Below are positions 21,441 through 32,434 of a DNA stretch of 38,931 nucleotides, one piece after another. The DNA is from Spirogloea muscicola. Lineage: Eukaryota; Streptophyta; Zygnematophyceae; Spirogloeales; Spirogloeaceae. The stretch's first letter is position 1. Every line of letters starts with the position of its first letter. Location: positions 189,744-228,674 of the forward strand of contig WELB01000108.1 of the NCBI GenBank assembly GCA_009602725.1, read 5' to 3'. Below the pieces are notes generated by a model. It had not been told where the DNA came from. It was given only the letters and a program-made list of their open reading frames with translations, and searched no databases. Both the position numbers and the translations under genes were made by a program.

Positions 21441-22200
21441 CAGCTAGGGCCTTCTCTGAGTAGCCCCACCCTTCGCAAGAAGTCTTCTGCCTGAACACTT
21501 ACTAGCTCGTTCTTCTGGCTTCTGCTACTGGCTCGGCTTAGCTCCCGCTTGTTCCATGGGCACCGCCCGCCTTCTCTCTTCTATGTAGCCTTGTTTAGTC
21601 TGCACTCGACTCTGCCTGAATAATGTATTGGCTTGAATTGGCCTCCCTTTCAATTCATGCGCCCCGCGCGCCTTCTCTCTCTTCTATGAGCTCGGCTGTC
21701 GAGAAAGGCCTTGTGTAGTCGTGCGCAGAAGAAGCAGCTCGTCGAATGAGGCGGAGGGCTGTGAATGAGAAGCAGCTCTTCCAAAAGAAAGAATGAGCTC
21801 GCCCATGGAAGAGAGGGGCTGGCAGAAGCCAGCCAAAAAAGGAGCGAGGGCTGTGAGAACGAGGCAGCGGACAAAAGATCCGGAAACCGCTGGATTGCAC
21901 TGCACAGCTAGGAGCGGAGCTTGGAGAAAAGCCAGCCAGAGAAGGCGGCGCGCAGAAGAAGAAGAGGTGCTGGCAAAGCCAACCCAAAATGAGCGCATGG
22001 AAAGGAAGGGTGGGGGCCAACTTGAGCCAATACACGATTCAGGAAAGGGGGCGGGCAGCAAAGCAGAAGACAAGGGGATGGGCATGGCGGGGTCCAAGGG
22101 AGCCGGGAAGGGGAGAATGCGCGCGGAATGAAAGTTTTCCTTGCTCTCTGCATGAACAGTGTGCCTTTGGCTTGCATTGGCCTCCCTTTCATTCAAGGAA
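21441..22200. repeat. Repeat mosaic: hairpin tails and repeat B fragments
   Basis: 21610-21690 and 22140-22200 are minus-strand repeat B pieces (GCCTGAA, GGCTTG, TTGGCCTCCCTTTC). 21985-22050 is a plus-strand piece. 21785-21850 (-) is a class I hairpin tail (GGCTGGC, TTCT, GCCAGCC, then CCATGGGCGAGCTC). 21555-21610 and 21655-21720 share a GCCTTCTCTC(TC)TTCTATG block, a local duplication. No gene is seen. Confidence 0.5.
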
Positions 22201-23027
22201 AACTCTTCCAGTGAGGTGGCTGTCATTGGCCAGCTCGGTGCAAAGCACGAACGGAAAACCGAACGGGCCAGAAAAGCAAGCAAGGCACCCGGCCGGGCCG
22301 CGGGCGCCGGATCGTCGGGCGGGCGGGGGTNCTCCCCCCATGTGGGCCCCGCGCCCGGCTCTCCCACTTCGCTCCCCCGGCCGTACCGCCGCGACGGCCT
22401 CTTCCCACTGGGAGCGCCCGTCTCGTGGCGCCGTCTCGGAACGCCGGCCCCCACCGTTCCGTGCCGCGCCTCCGCTTGCGTCGCCCCAGCGAGCCCCCGC
22501 CAGCTTCTCGCCCGGCCCGCCGCCACGGGCCCTGCGGCGGCAGCCCTCCCGGCGGCGCCATCCGCGGCCCCTTCTCCCACCCCCGCCGCCGCTGAAGCTC
22601 CCCAGGCTTGCCGTTACCGAGGAGGATCCATCGATCCGGCGCGGGCTCCGGGTCCCCACGCGATCCGGCGCCGGCGAACGCAGCTCCTAAGCCATGCCTA
22701 GAAGCCGGAGGGGGAGGACCAATGCGCCCCGGCCCGCCGAGGCGCCAGCGTCGCCCTCGCCGCCGCTCTCGTCCATCGGCTCCGTCTGCTCTGTGCAGCC
22801 GGTGGAGCCGCCGCACGGTCAGCTGGCTCCGCCGCCCCACATGCCAAACGAGCTGCCTGCTCCTTGTGTAGCTCGAGCTGGCTGCTGGGTAGAAGCCGCT
22901 GCGCTATCAAAGATGTCACTTTCCTCCATTGCCAATGCATCCATAGTGCACGCTGCAAGCAGCTCTCTGCTGAACCTCTGTGTACCGTCCGGCCGCAGCT
23001 CTCATCAGGCGGCCCGCGTTACCCACG
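22201..23027. other. GC-rich 5' region of the HD-Zip gene
   Basis: Very GC-rich, with one N at 22331; likely promoter and 5' leader of the downstream gene. ATG 22694 opens a Pro-rich frame that could be a first exon (22694-22865) joined in phase to 22999, but the donor would be weak (CTT/GTGTAG), so I leave it out of the model. Confidence 0.4.
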
Positions 23028-25167
23028 ATGCTGCCAAGGCCGGTGCTCCCTTTGACAATGAAGGTGGAGATGGTGCCAGTGCCCATGCAGCTGGTCCCAG
23101 CCGGCAGCTCCTCTCCCAAAAAGGTCAAGGTGCCACTGGGCTCGAAAAGGCCTCATCTGGCGGCCTCCCCCAAGGACGGCGATAGTGCCTGTGCCGAAGG
23201 CGGCATAGAGGACCAGATGTTCCATTCTGAGAAAAAGCGACGGCTGACCATGGAGCAGGTTAGGACTGAAACCATGCACAAGGCCTACTCCTGTGTATGC
23301 CTACACACAGTAGGTGGCGAGCTTGGAAGCTCTGCTTTTAATTAAGATGGGCGCATGTGTCATTTTGGCGGCAATGGCTGGTATCTACAAACTCGTGGTT
23401 GGGGGCCTCCCTTCAGCTGTGGTTCAGACGAGGGCCACCCTTTGCCCAACAAGGCTGCCAGCGAGATCATCTGGGCTCTCCTCCCCCCCTGTTTGCTCTC
23501 GCCCTCCATCAGGTTCGGTTGCTCGAGCAAAGCTTTGACGAGGAGAACAAGTTGGAGCCTTCGAGGAAGGTGTTGCTGGCCCGCCAGCTGGGCTTGCAGC
23601 CGCGCCAGGTGGCTGTCTGGTTCCAAAACCGCCGGGCTCGACGCAAGACCAAGGTCTTGGAAAGGGACTTCGACTCCTTGCAGCTGCAGTTCAATGCAGT
23701 GGTCTCAGAAAACGAGCGCCTGTGCATGGAGGTGCATTTCTGCACCACAGCTGGCGCCTCCAGTGGTTTTGCACTGAGCCACATATGCCAAGGACTGTGT
23801 CACATGTCAGACACTAAGTGATATTCTCTTTGTATATAACAAAAGCACATGTTGTAGCTCCACTCCAGTTGGGTCACTGGTCTTTGACTCCGAATTTTGT
23901 AATTTGTGCCTCCTTGTTGCACAGCTCCGAAGATGCAGAGCCGGCCTGTGCAAGCCATTTGGACGAGATCAGACTGGATACCCTTCGTCCCGGGACTCCA
24001 GCTCAAGCCCGCTTGACAATGACATACTCCTCTCTCGAGTCAGACATTTGATTCCCTGCGCATACAACCTCACTCTTCAGTCTTGTTTAGTATCTGTATG
24101 CTGCAATTATGCTCTGTCTCAGTTTCAGCGTTCACTGGCACTGAGAGATGTGCTGCAATGGTCTTGACTTTAATTGCATTGTGATCTTGGAAGCTGATGA
24201 AGCATGCTTGACTTTGCAGGATCAGGGCATGTCTACAGGAAACCACTCTGTTTCTAACGACATACCGAACAATTCCGACATCATGACCATGTTACCACTG
24301 AGCCTGCCCTATGTGCGCAAGCTTTCACACAATATCCGTGCTGCAGCAGACCTAGTCAGCGACCTGATCGCATTTGAACCATGCCATTTTGTTGATGCCA
24401 GCATATGCATCTCGACAGAATAGGCAGGTGGGATAGTATACTTGGCCTGCTCATTGCCACTTGGCTGACGTCTTGAAGCGTCTTAAAGCGGTGGGTGCTT
24501 GTTGTCCACCAGAAGGAATGTGATGGAAGCTGCCACAGTGGTCTGAGCGAAGAAAGGGATGGGAGCAGCCCTAGGGGTGCTTCAGACAGCGCCCTTTCCA
24601 ACCTGGCTGAGGCCGCATTTGTGAATGCGGACAAGGGGAAAGGAGCGCAGACTTCTCTGCCGGCAGCAACCAGTTTCACTTCTTTTGCACCTTTCCTTGG
24701 CCTGCCTCCTGACCTGCCAATTACGTGAGTCCCTTCACTTCACTTATCATTGACATAATTGCCTTGACCTCTCTTCGGTCATTACCGGGACATTTGACTG
24801 TCTAGCTTGGGCAACTGAGGGGAGGTGGTCTATCATTAAAGTCAAGTGTATTGCATAATGGTAGGCAGTGATACGGTTCTTGCTAAGGTGTGAGTCTCAA
24901 GGCAAGGTTAGTTACTGCATGAGTGCTTCACTGAGATTCACTACGTCTTCCTCGTCACAAGGCCTTGGACGTAGAGTACAGACTGATGGATGCCCTTGTG
25001 CATGATATTGCAGCCTGCAGACTTCACCAATTGTGAGTACTTCAATCGGAGCTGAAGAGGGCAGCTCTGAGGATGACTGCAGCTGCAATTTCTTCCTTCT
25101 CCCTGACTCTGAGGACCAGCCAGAAGCGCCTTGGTGGGACGGCCTCTCTCTGAGTGCCATCCCCTGA
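23028..25167 (+). CDS. Class I HD-Zip homeodomain-leucine zipper transcription factor
   Basis: Binds DNA as a dimer; class I members act mainly in stress and growth control. Exons: 23028-23258, 23513-23731, 23925-24038, 24220-24312, 24513-24724, 25014-25167; phases agree and the sum is 340 residues. The homeodomain starts near residue 68 ([10 protein letters not shown] then [19 protein letters not shown]) and ends with [15 protein letters not shown]. The leucine zipper follows at once (L at [14 protein letters not shown], then V and L). An acidic Ser stretch ([13 protein letters not shown]) and the C-terminal [20 protein letters not shown] with aromatic AHA-like character fit class I. Exons 4 and 5 are the least certain. 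The start is the first in-frame ATG; an upstream first exon is possible. The family's Trp in RARWKTK is Arg here. Confidence 0.85.
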
Positions 25168-26420
25168 GAGACCAGATGCCTTAAAGGAGGAGCATCCTGT
25201 AAATACTTTTGCCATTGACTCCCCTTGAAGTTCACTCTCCCCTTCCCATCAGCACAGCATCCTTGTTGGCACAGCAGACGATTACACTTCGGGAAGTAAA
25301 CTTGTGGGAAGGGCATGTTCCGCTGCCCAGATGATTTGCAGAGGCACCAGGGCAAGGTGATCAGCCTTCACCGACCACATGTTCACTCAACCCCAGCACT
25401 CGACCCAGCACTTGCTGTCTTCTACCTCAAGAACCCTACGTGCTTGCTTACAATCTGTCAAGGACTAGAGTTCGGTGGAGCTGCCCGTTGTGCTGTTAAC
25501 TCAGCCACTGGCTTCTACTAGTGTCAATGCTATGTCAAATCTCATGGCATTCTCGTCTCCCATATATTTTACTTGGCTGGAGAGTAGTGATGGTTGTTGC
25601 ATTATATAACTGCCAGCGGTGCTGCCAGCCAATAATTTACTAGCAGATACAGTGGGTATGCTGTCAGCATCCCATCCAATGCGCTACATCCTAGGTCAGA
25701 ATAGTTCTTGTCAATTTTGAGCCGGCTTTGGCCTGCTAAGTAGGCAGGGCTACTGCCTGGCTGTGTACTTTAATTAATATCCTTTTTTCTGCAGCCGTTT
25801 TGCGATTTTTATGGTGAAAGTGTGTTCTGCCTGCCGTGAGGTCCCCTGGATGAGAAAGCGCGCTGTGGAGTCATAACAGGTGTCAGCACTTTCTCGGCTG
25901 CCAAGTAAAATTTGGCATTAGTTGCAAGCCGTTCTTGTATTGCCCTTTCACAAAGGTTCAAGAACAACTCACCAGCTTGCCCATCTGGACTTCGCCATTA
26001 GCATGGAAGTATGACAGTGGATCACAACCATCGACAGATAAACACCAATGGCGAAGGACAGGACTTCTGGACATTGCTGGCTACTTTCACAAGTGAAAGT
26101 AGCCAGCAATGGTGCGCATGGCAGGGCTACTTTGGGCCTCACACTTACTAACAATTCGTACAACAGCCAGCACAACCTGACTGCAACACTGAGCTTGCCG
26201 GTCTGGACTCAGACGAGCGCGTCTGCGTGGGCCGGCGCGACGTCCACCTCGTTCAGGGTCTGCAGACGCAACGTGCGCTGGGTAGGACCTCAACCACAGT
26301 GCCTCAGCCACAAGCCGCTGTGAAAGTTAGCAGGGCGCCCTCGGCGACTGGCCGCTCGGGCACAGTCTCAATCTCTCACGATGATAGGAATTCGTCATGT
26401 GTAGCCCCGACTTGTGCACT
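25168..26420. other. Unassigned sequence with a perfect foldback
   Basis: No gene is recognised after the HD-Zip stop; the first part should be 3' untranslated. The 19-bp foldback at 26072-26111 is listed separately. Confidence 0.4.
26072..26111. repeat. Perfect 19-bp inverted repeat with 2-nt loop
   Basis: CATTGCTGGCTACTTTCAC (26072-26090), AA, then its exact reverse complement (26093-26111). It ends sharply on both sides. It could be a natural cruciform or a foldback join in the assembly. Confidence 0.85.
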
Positions 26421-26424
26421 CGCT

Positions 26425-27025
26425 TTTGCCTGAACGGCGTCTTGGTTACAATTGGCCTCCCTTTCACTTATGGGCACCGCGCACCTTCCCCTGCTGGAAT
26501 GCGACCCTGAAGGTCATATCTCATATCTCACATCTCATCTGACACTCAATCGGCACTCAAGCCACTCAAGAGTCTTCTGTTGATAGTCACTCCGTTGAAA
26601 GGTGACCACCAGATGGAGTACTCCGACGCCCCAAGCGGTGAGCCACAACCGGCCCGGAGCCAATCAGTTTTCTTGAAAACCGTGCTGACCTTACCTTGCT
26701 CCATGCGTACTTTTCTTTCGGAAAGGGAATTCATCAGCTGAGCTCCAACAAGCCCGCCACTGCCTTTTCTAGCGGTGCTGCAGCTCCCTAAATCAGCCTG
26801 TATGTGCACATTCGTTGCTACGAACATCCCCCCCAGCCTGCAAATGATACCTAAGCCCCCTTAATTTAGGGCTTCACTTCGCTTGGCCCAACTCCCGGCA
26901 CTAGCTCTGCCTGAACAGTGTGTTGGCTTGACTTGGCGGCCTCCTCATTGCACGCCATTGGGCTGGCCTCTTACAGCCATTGCCCCCTTCAGACGAGCTT
27001 CTATTCTTCATAGCTGCTCTTAGGA
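26425..27025. repeat. Repeat B fragments (-) and a class II hairpin tail (+)
   Basis: 26428-26490 and 26903-26945 are minus-strand repeat B starts (TGCCTGAAC, TTGGCCTCCCTTTC or GACTTGGCGGCCTCC). 26955-27025 (+) is a class II hairpin, GGGCTGGCCTCTTACAGCC, then CAGACGAGC and CTATTCTTC. The same pairing of repeat B with a class II hairpin occurs at 16806-17105. Confidence 0.5.
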
Positions 27026-27989
27026 GACAACCTGCTTAGGCGGGAACCGGCTAGAGTTGGCCTGTATGCACTTCCTTAAAATATCTGCTCGTCAGTAAAC
27101 AATGCCTTCCTGCCAGGCTGGGTTCCACACACATCATGCACGCTGCTCCAATTTGCTGCAAGTCTTCTATGAGTACCTGCAAGCTGCTTCAAGGGTTTAA
27201 TCTACTAAACCTCTGGCGGTGCCATGCTTCAAGAGCAAGCTCGTCAGCCTGTCTTCACCCACTAGATTGTCCCCCACAAGCAATGCTCTCAGCTCATGAG
27301 GCTTCACATGATCAAGCATCTGTCCCCCTTTTCCCAATGCACACTCATCCTGCACGATGCCTTACTGCTCTAAGGCACAAAGAGCCCCACTGGACGCATC
27401 TCTTTGCACATTCTCATACCGCTCAGAGCCACAAAAAGCCCCATAAAACTTGTGTCTTGCACATTCTTAACCATGTTACTGGTGGCAAGCTAGATGAGTG
27501 ACAAGACATAGCAGAACAAGTACCCACTGGCCTAGAGGTTGTTGAGATATAATGAATGGTTGCTGTGGTACTCGGCACATTAACGCAGACTGGAAGGAGC
27601 TCAGCCACCAATGACACGACTCCACAGAGCACGCAAATCGCAGTGACCTTCACGCAACACCTCATAAATTGGGCATTGTTCAAGTGGTGGCTGCTTGAGA
27701 GTGGTGGGCTGCATGTCAATCCCTCGAGCATCAAACAATGACATTGAAGAATCAACACCTGAGTGTAGGGGAGCAGAGCATGCCAACGGCCTCAACCATG
27801 AGGCGGCTTGACACCCTCCTTTTCTGCAAAATCAACAATGACTGCACCACACAAGGCAGGGTGTTACAAACCCTTTAACGACATTTGCTTGGGGTGCGGT
27901 AGGACATCCTGTGACACTGTACTCAAGAAAGCACGACAGGATCCAGGCCTTCTGTCACATTTCAGACAGTCCAAGGCGCAACCTCTTGA
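27026..27989. other. Unassigned sequence
   Basis: No gene is recognised. An open frame at 27808-28050 (+) has a C-x2-C-x5-C pattern (CLGCGRTSC) but no family I know, and it runs into the foldback arm. Confidence 0.35.
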
Positions 27990-28203
27990 CCAAGCACTGA
28001 AGTCGATGATCTTTGTTGGTAGCTATGGTGCCAAAGATGAAGCATGCTAGGGCGACTGAATACTTGGCGACCAAGGCTCGACTACATTGTCGGAGTGCAG
28101 GGTCCCGAGTAGCTCATAGACAAAGCCACCAGTGCCTAGTGCCCTAGCATGTCTTCAATGCACCCTGTAGCTACCAACAAAGGTTATCGACTTCAGTGCT
28201 TGG
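27990..28203. repeat. Large imperfect foldback, arms about 64 bp
   Basis: The left arm 27990-28053 and the right arm 28141-28203 are reverse complements in three blocks: CCAAGCACTGAAGTCGAT (18 identical), TTTGTTGGTAGCTA (14 identical) and CATGCTAGGGC (11 identical, at the loop side). Mismatched stretches separate the blocks. The loop is 87 nt. It could be a MITE, a hairpin RNA precursor or a local inverted duplication. It lies about 150 bp past the end of the ATP synthase epsilon frame. Confidence 0.75.
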
Positions 28204-28349
28204 ACACAGGTCGCATCTTGGAACGGGTAAGCGACTCGCAGATCGAAAATGGCAGCAGGCACAGGGTGTGAGAAGAAAAACAGTAGTAGCGGCACAATAA
28301 GCTGACATCGGTGACAATGGGCTGAATGGGGGCCAGTGCAGCCAACAGC

Positions 28350-28547
28350 TCATTTGACTCCAGAAAGGAGCTCACCAGGCTTCTGGGCCTGGCCGTCGGA
28401 CCACTTGGATAGCTTGTAGTGCACGGCTTCGCGTGTGGCCACCTGCGTCTAGTAAGGCTCCTTGAGGCACGCGCGCAAGTGAGCTGCGCAGGCGTTGGCA
28501 TAGGACAGGTAGGTCATCCCGGCGGCGCGCCAGTAGCCGCCCGACAT
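28350..28547 (-). pseudogene. Mitochondrial ATP synthase epsilon subunit, in-frame TAG at codon 33
   Basis: The F1 central-stalk epsilon subunit of plant mitochondria is about 70 residues. From ATG 28547 the frame reads [16 protein letters not shown] and CLKEPY, then TAG (28449-28451), then TQVATREAVHYKLSKWSDGQ without interruption to TGA at 28350: 66 codons, near full family length. The TAG stands exactly where plants have Lys after CLKEPY, and the sequence on both sides keeps the family pattern without indel. It could be a recent nonsense mutation, a sequencing or assembly error (AAG to TAG), or a decaying copy. GTGAGC after CAGAAGCCTG could also be a donor to another 3' exon. A CGG-repeat stretch (about 28636-28680) lies in its 5' leader. 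Confidence 0.8.
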
Positions 28548-28794
28548 GGTAGACGCCCCGCCGGGAAGCGAGCCGGACTCGTCTTGGCCGCCAAAGCGCG
28601 CAGACGCGCCCGACGGGGCAGAGGCGCCTCTGCGGATGCGGCGGCGGCGGATGCCGCGGCGGCGGCGGCGGCGGCGTGGGACGGCCCCAGGTGCCTTCGG
28701 GTGGGAATGCGAAGGCAGTCTAGCTGAGACGAGAACAAGTGGAAGTTCAGGTAACTGATGTTCGATTATATGAGAGAGGGGTGTTCCCAAAAGT

Positions 28795-29005
28795 GCGAAG
28801 GCGCGCGGTGCGCATGGAACGAAAGGGCGGCCAATTCAAGCAAGCCAATACATTGCTCAGGCAAAAGCTAGTGCAAATGAATTGGGCTCCATGGAAGGAA
28901 CCCTATGCTAAGGTAATAATGTGACGTTAGTACTCACTGGTGAGCACAAAGAGATACGACGAGCTAACTTGGGAAGCCGGAGCTCCGCCATGGAAGCCGG
29001 TGGCC
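28795..29005 (+). repeat. Dispersed repeat B, copy 2
   Basis: GCGCGCGGTGCGCATGGAA, AAAGGGCGGCCAATTCAAGC, CAGGCAAAAGCTAGTGC, GTGACGTTAG, CTAACTTGGGAAGCCGG, CCGGTGGCCTG: the same order as at 16806-17010. It lies upstream of ATP synthase epsilon, within its likely promoter region. Confidence 0.65.
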
Positions 29006-29918
29006 TGTCTTAGAGAAGGGGGAAATGATGTCTTTGGCTCTGCGGACGAACTGTCATTGCTCGGCTTGGCTCGGCGTTATCGACGACACTGAAGCTGGCA
29101 AAGCCGGCCTTTGGTCCATCACAACCGACAATATCTGCACTATATAGTTGCATCACTACTTAGGCTGGTGCTCGTGAACTTCTGCTATCATTCTCTGGCG
29201 TAGCTCTCATGGCTCTCTTGGGTCCAGAGCAATCTGAGCCATATAGTTGTGGCACCTCATAGCAGAAAACAAAAACCTGTCAGACTTTACACACTTCGCC
29301 TGTATCCAGTAGCCCCTTTCTGTGCAAGGGGTGCGATTCTCCTGCTGTCGCCTGGAGGAGCTCACGTTCATGAGCTCCACTCGATGAAGGGGTGTTTATC
29401 TATTACAAGCGAACGACCTCATTGGCCAAATTATGGGATGGTTATGGTCACTTACTCAGTTGGAGGAAAAATCTCAGGATCTACGGTCACGAGTTCATGA
29501 GTTAGGACTTTAGGCCTGCACGTTGGTGGATCATGCAGCAAAAGCATGAGCAGGAGCAGAAAGCGAGCTATGGGTTCTGATTGAGGCTCTGGTCCTGCAC
29601 CAGGCTCCAGTCCTGTGTCCTCCTACCACCACCCCTTCACCATGCTTCCCAACTCCTCCTTCTTCAACAATACTGCTCTCTCAACTCCTATCACGTCACC
29701 CCATCATGATACTTTCCATCTCTCAGGTCATCTATCATAATGCATAAACACCAAGGGATCCTGCCACCTTGAGCTCGACATGAGCTTAGTGAGCTTGTGC
29801 AGTACAGAAGTGCTTGAACATCCAAGGCGGACTGCTCCGCAACGTACAAGCACAAAGAATGGAAAAGAATAGGCCTTGCTTCATGAGAAGTCAAGGCCGA
29901 CTGACATATATAAAATGT
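29006..29918. other. Unassigned sequence downstream of COQ10
   Basis: No gene, tail or RNA gene is recognised. The part next to 29919 should be the COQ10 3' untranslated region. Confidence 0.4.
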
Positions 29919-31920
29919 CTAGCGAGCTGGGCATGATTGTAGCAAGCGTCTCACATCGACACCGGGCCCATAGACCACCAAGCATCGCCGTTCAAAAGAG
30001 CCAACAAGCCGCGAGACAACCTCATCAAAGAATAAGTCAGCTGCCTGCATCATGCACAAGGTTGTCAATGTGTGTGAGGTCATGGTCAGGTCACACCAGC
30101 AATGATGATTGAAAGACCTGGACCGGGGGTGTAGATTGTCAATACCCCACCAAAAGCAATGGCAGGGCATCATTGTACAGTATGTCTGGGCCTGCTTAAA
30201 AGCTCACTCTGCGGTACAGAGCAGATTTGAATCGGAAGTCCACTGCAAAGTGGAGGTTTGTGGTCCCAGGGGCCGGGCCCGGCCGAAACTCCCACATATT
30301 GTCCAGATGATCAAACAGTGTGCTTTGTGACACAGTTGTCTGTGGCAATATTAAGTGTGATGATCAGTTCCTGAATTAAAGGACTGCCAAATACAAGTTC
30401 CACTTTCCATGGTCGATTAGGATCGCAGTAGCTACTTTGCTAAGTTGAACACGACTGATCGAGGAAATGATCATCACAATCAATTTGCATACTGGAGGTT
30501 GTGGACTATCGAGGCAAACTAGTAAGAGCATATGCATAGGGACAAAGTGGTAAGTAAATGCTCACCTTGACAAGGCTGGGCCTCGTTGTTCGCACATGTG
30601 AAATATATCTCTCCCTGAAAAGCTTGAAGCCTATCTCCAGCTCAGCATCCATCTCATCACCCTTCTTCCAGATCACATTTGACCGTTGGCACCACGGAAC
30701 GAAGTCCTCATACAAATCTACTGCTGATACAACGTCAAATAGTTGAGTTGGAGAGTATCTGCAGATTCAGCACAATGAGCATGTATCAACAGCAACACAG
30801 GAGCTATGCCCATGACTCAGTATTCTCAAGCTGGCAATTGGCAGCCATTGAACTCAATTGGCAGGCACTTGTGCAGTTACCAGATAAAAGCTCCATAAAA
30901 GCTTCAAGATGTGCTTGCAGCTCATTCAACTGCTTACTTGTATGTGGCTGCTTGACTCAAGAATGACGTGGCAGCGCTGAAAATCTTACGGGCAGGATTA
31001 CAGAAAGTGCAGTCTGTTCACGGACTGCTTATCCTGGACATATGTGGGTTTGCTGTGTTCTGCTCCTGCCAACTTGCCACAACCAAGGGTAATTAACAAG
31101 GAAAAAAGGCCAGGTAGAAGGCCTGGAAGATCACCCTAGAATGCGCTCTTCCTCATAATGCCTTGCATCGCCAGCATCCTCGTCCCCATCACCCCAGCTC
31201 AAGATATGTCTCCTTTGCTGGTGATGCAGGCGCTCCTCAAGCGGGCCCCTCTGGAGCTCACGCCGGATGGAGGTTGCAGCTGTCAGCAGCCCATCTGGCA
31301 AGCTGGCCAGGTATCTGGCAGCACATAGTCTCCTCTGCAGGGCAAAGAAGCAGGGTGCATGATTACAGTAGTCCACGTTGATGCAGAAGGTAAATTACGT
31401 AGAACTCCTGAGATGCTCCAGACCTAGTCCATGGTTGTAGACAATCTAGTGCGTGGATGTTAGACCAGTAACCTAGTAGATTATCACCTCAGTAGACCAC
31501 CATCAGTAGACCAGTAACTGGTGGTCAAGGTCTCCAAGCCGTCCAAGACAAGAACAAGCTCAGCAGCTCGCCGTGTAAACAAAGTTTCCCATTACCACAA
31601 CTAGCACTGAAATTGTTTGCATGACGAATCTGAGTTCGGCACTGCCAGGCACTGACGCAACGGCGAACACGAAAGTCGATGGTCTGATGTCGCAGGCGAC
31701 GTGGATTGCGCCTGATGTGAGCGTGCATAACTGGTGTACATATGGCCTGGTTGGAGGGACTCAGGCACGGGGCGAGTGAAGGGCGCGGAAGGCCTCAAGA
31801 GACCTCGAGGAGGAGGCAATGGCAGTCTCGCCCGGCTGCCGGCCGTGAGCCGCGTCCGGCGGCCCGTCGCAGCAGCGGCAGCATGACGGCGGCCGCGGCG
31901 GAGGCGCGGCGGCCCGCCAT
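29919..31920 (-). CDS. COQ10: Coenzyme Q-binding protein COQ10 homologue, mitochondrial
   Basis: A START/polyketide-cyclase-fold protein of the inner mitochondrial membrane side that binds ubiquinone and is needed for its function in respiration. Minus-strand exons: 31804-31920, 31135-31334, 30566-30758, 30208-30339, 29919-30044, with matching phases; 255 residues, the usual plant length. The N-terminus is Ala/Arg-rich (MAGRRASAAAAV, MLPLLRRAAGRG), a good mitochondrial transit peptide; ATG 31884 is an alternative start. Core motifs: YEEERILGYSPTQLFDVV, AVDLYEDFVPWCQRS, MDAELEIGFKLF, TTVSQSTLFDHL, WEFRPGPAPGT, LHFAVDF, and the end FFDEVVSRLVGSFERRC. The first exon and its junction are the least certain part; the other four are strongly family-like. 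Confidence 0.9.
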
Positions 31921-32434
31921 GCTTCGACGGGGGCGGCGGCGGCAGCGGCGGCAGCGGCGGCCGGAGAGGGTAGTGAGTGTCGCNCGAGCTGGCCGGCGCA
32001 GCGATCGATGATCGCGCTCGTGGTTCTTACCCCGGGCGTCTGTCTCTCGCTGGATCAGACGCTGCCCCAGGATGAAAGTGGCTCTCCCAATGGGGGCAAG
32101 GACCGGGGAGAAGCCAGCCCGAATAGAATTGATAAGGTTCGAAGGGGCCAGACTACGAAGGGGCCAGAAGCGCTTTCTCCGAACAGGTGTAGGATGAGTC
32201 ACTCAATAAGTACGTGTGAGGAGCCTCAAATCCGACAAACTAGCACGATGAACTTATTTGGACAACTTTCACTAACCCTGGGCCGCCGGCCTCGACACCC
32301 AACATCTCGCCTGCCGGGCTGCGGCAGTCACGGCCGTAGCGACCCTGTGTATAGCCCACTCGTCAAAGCAACAGGCTCCGCTGTGCTTCGAGGCTGCCAT
32401 CCCAGCAATTGAGCTCACTGCTTACGTTGATTCT
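31921..32434. other. COQ10 upstream region with a diverged LINE tail
   Basis: GC-rich next to the COQ10 start, with an N at 31984. 32080-32185 (-) is an old LINE tail: AAGCGCTTCTGGCCCC, TATCAATTCTATTCGGGCTGG, then CCCCATTGGG; the stem is degraded. Confidence 0.5.

Noticed and set aside
22223-22840. GC-rich frames on both strands before the HD-Zip gene
   Set aside because: They contain an N and low-complexity Arg/Gly/Pro sequence; more likely promoter and leader.
28449-28451. Reassigned TAG codon (as in some ulvophyte algae) to explain the ATP synthase epsilon stop
   Set aside because: The pyrophosphatase frame ends at TAA and the VOC frame at TAG at family-consistent lengths, so TAA and TAG look like normal stops here.
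28419-28727. Plus-strand frames with Arg/Ala repeats over ATP synthase epsilon
   Set aside because: They are products of a CGG trinucleotide repeat in the leader; the minus strand carries the family match.
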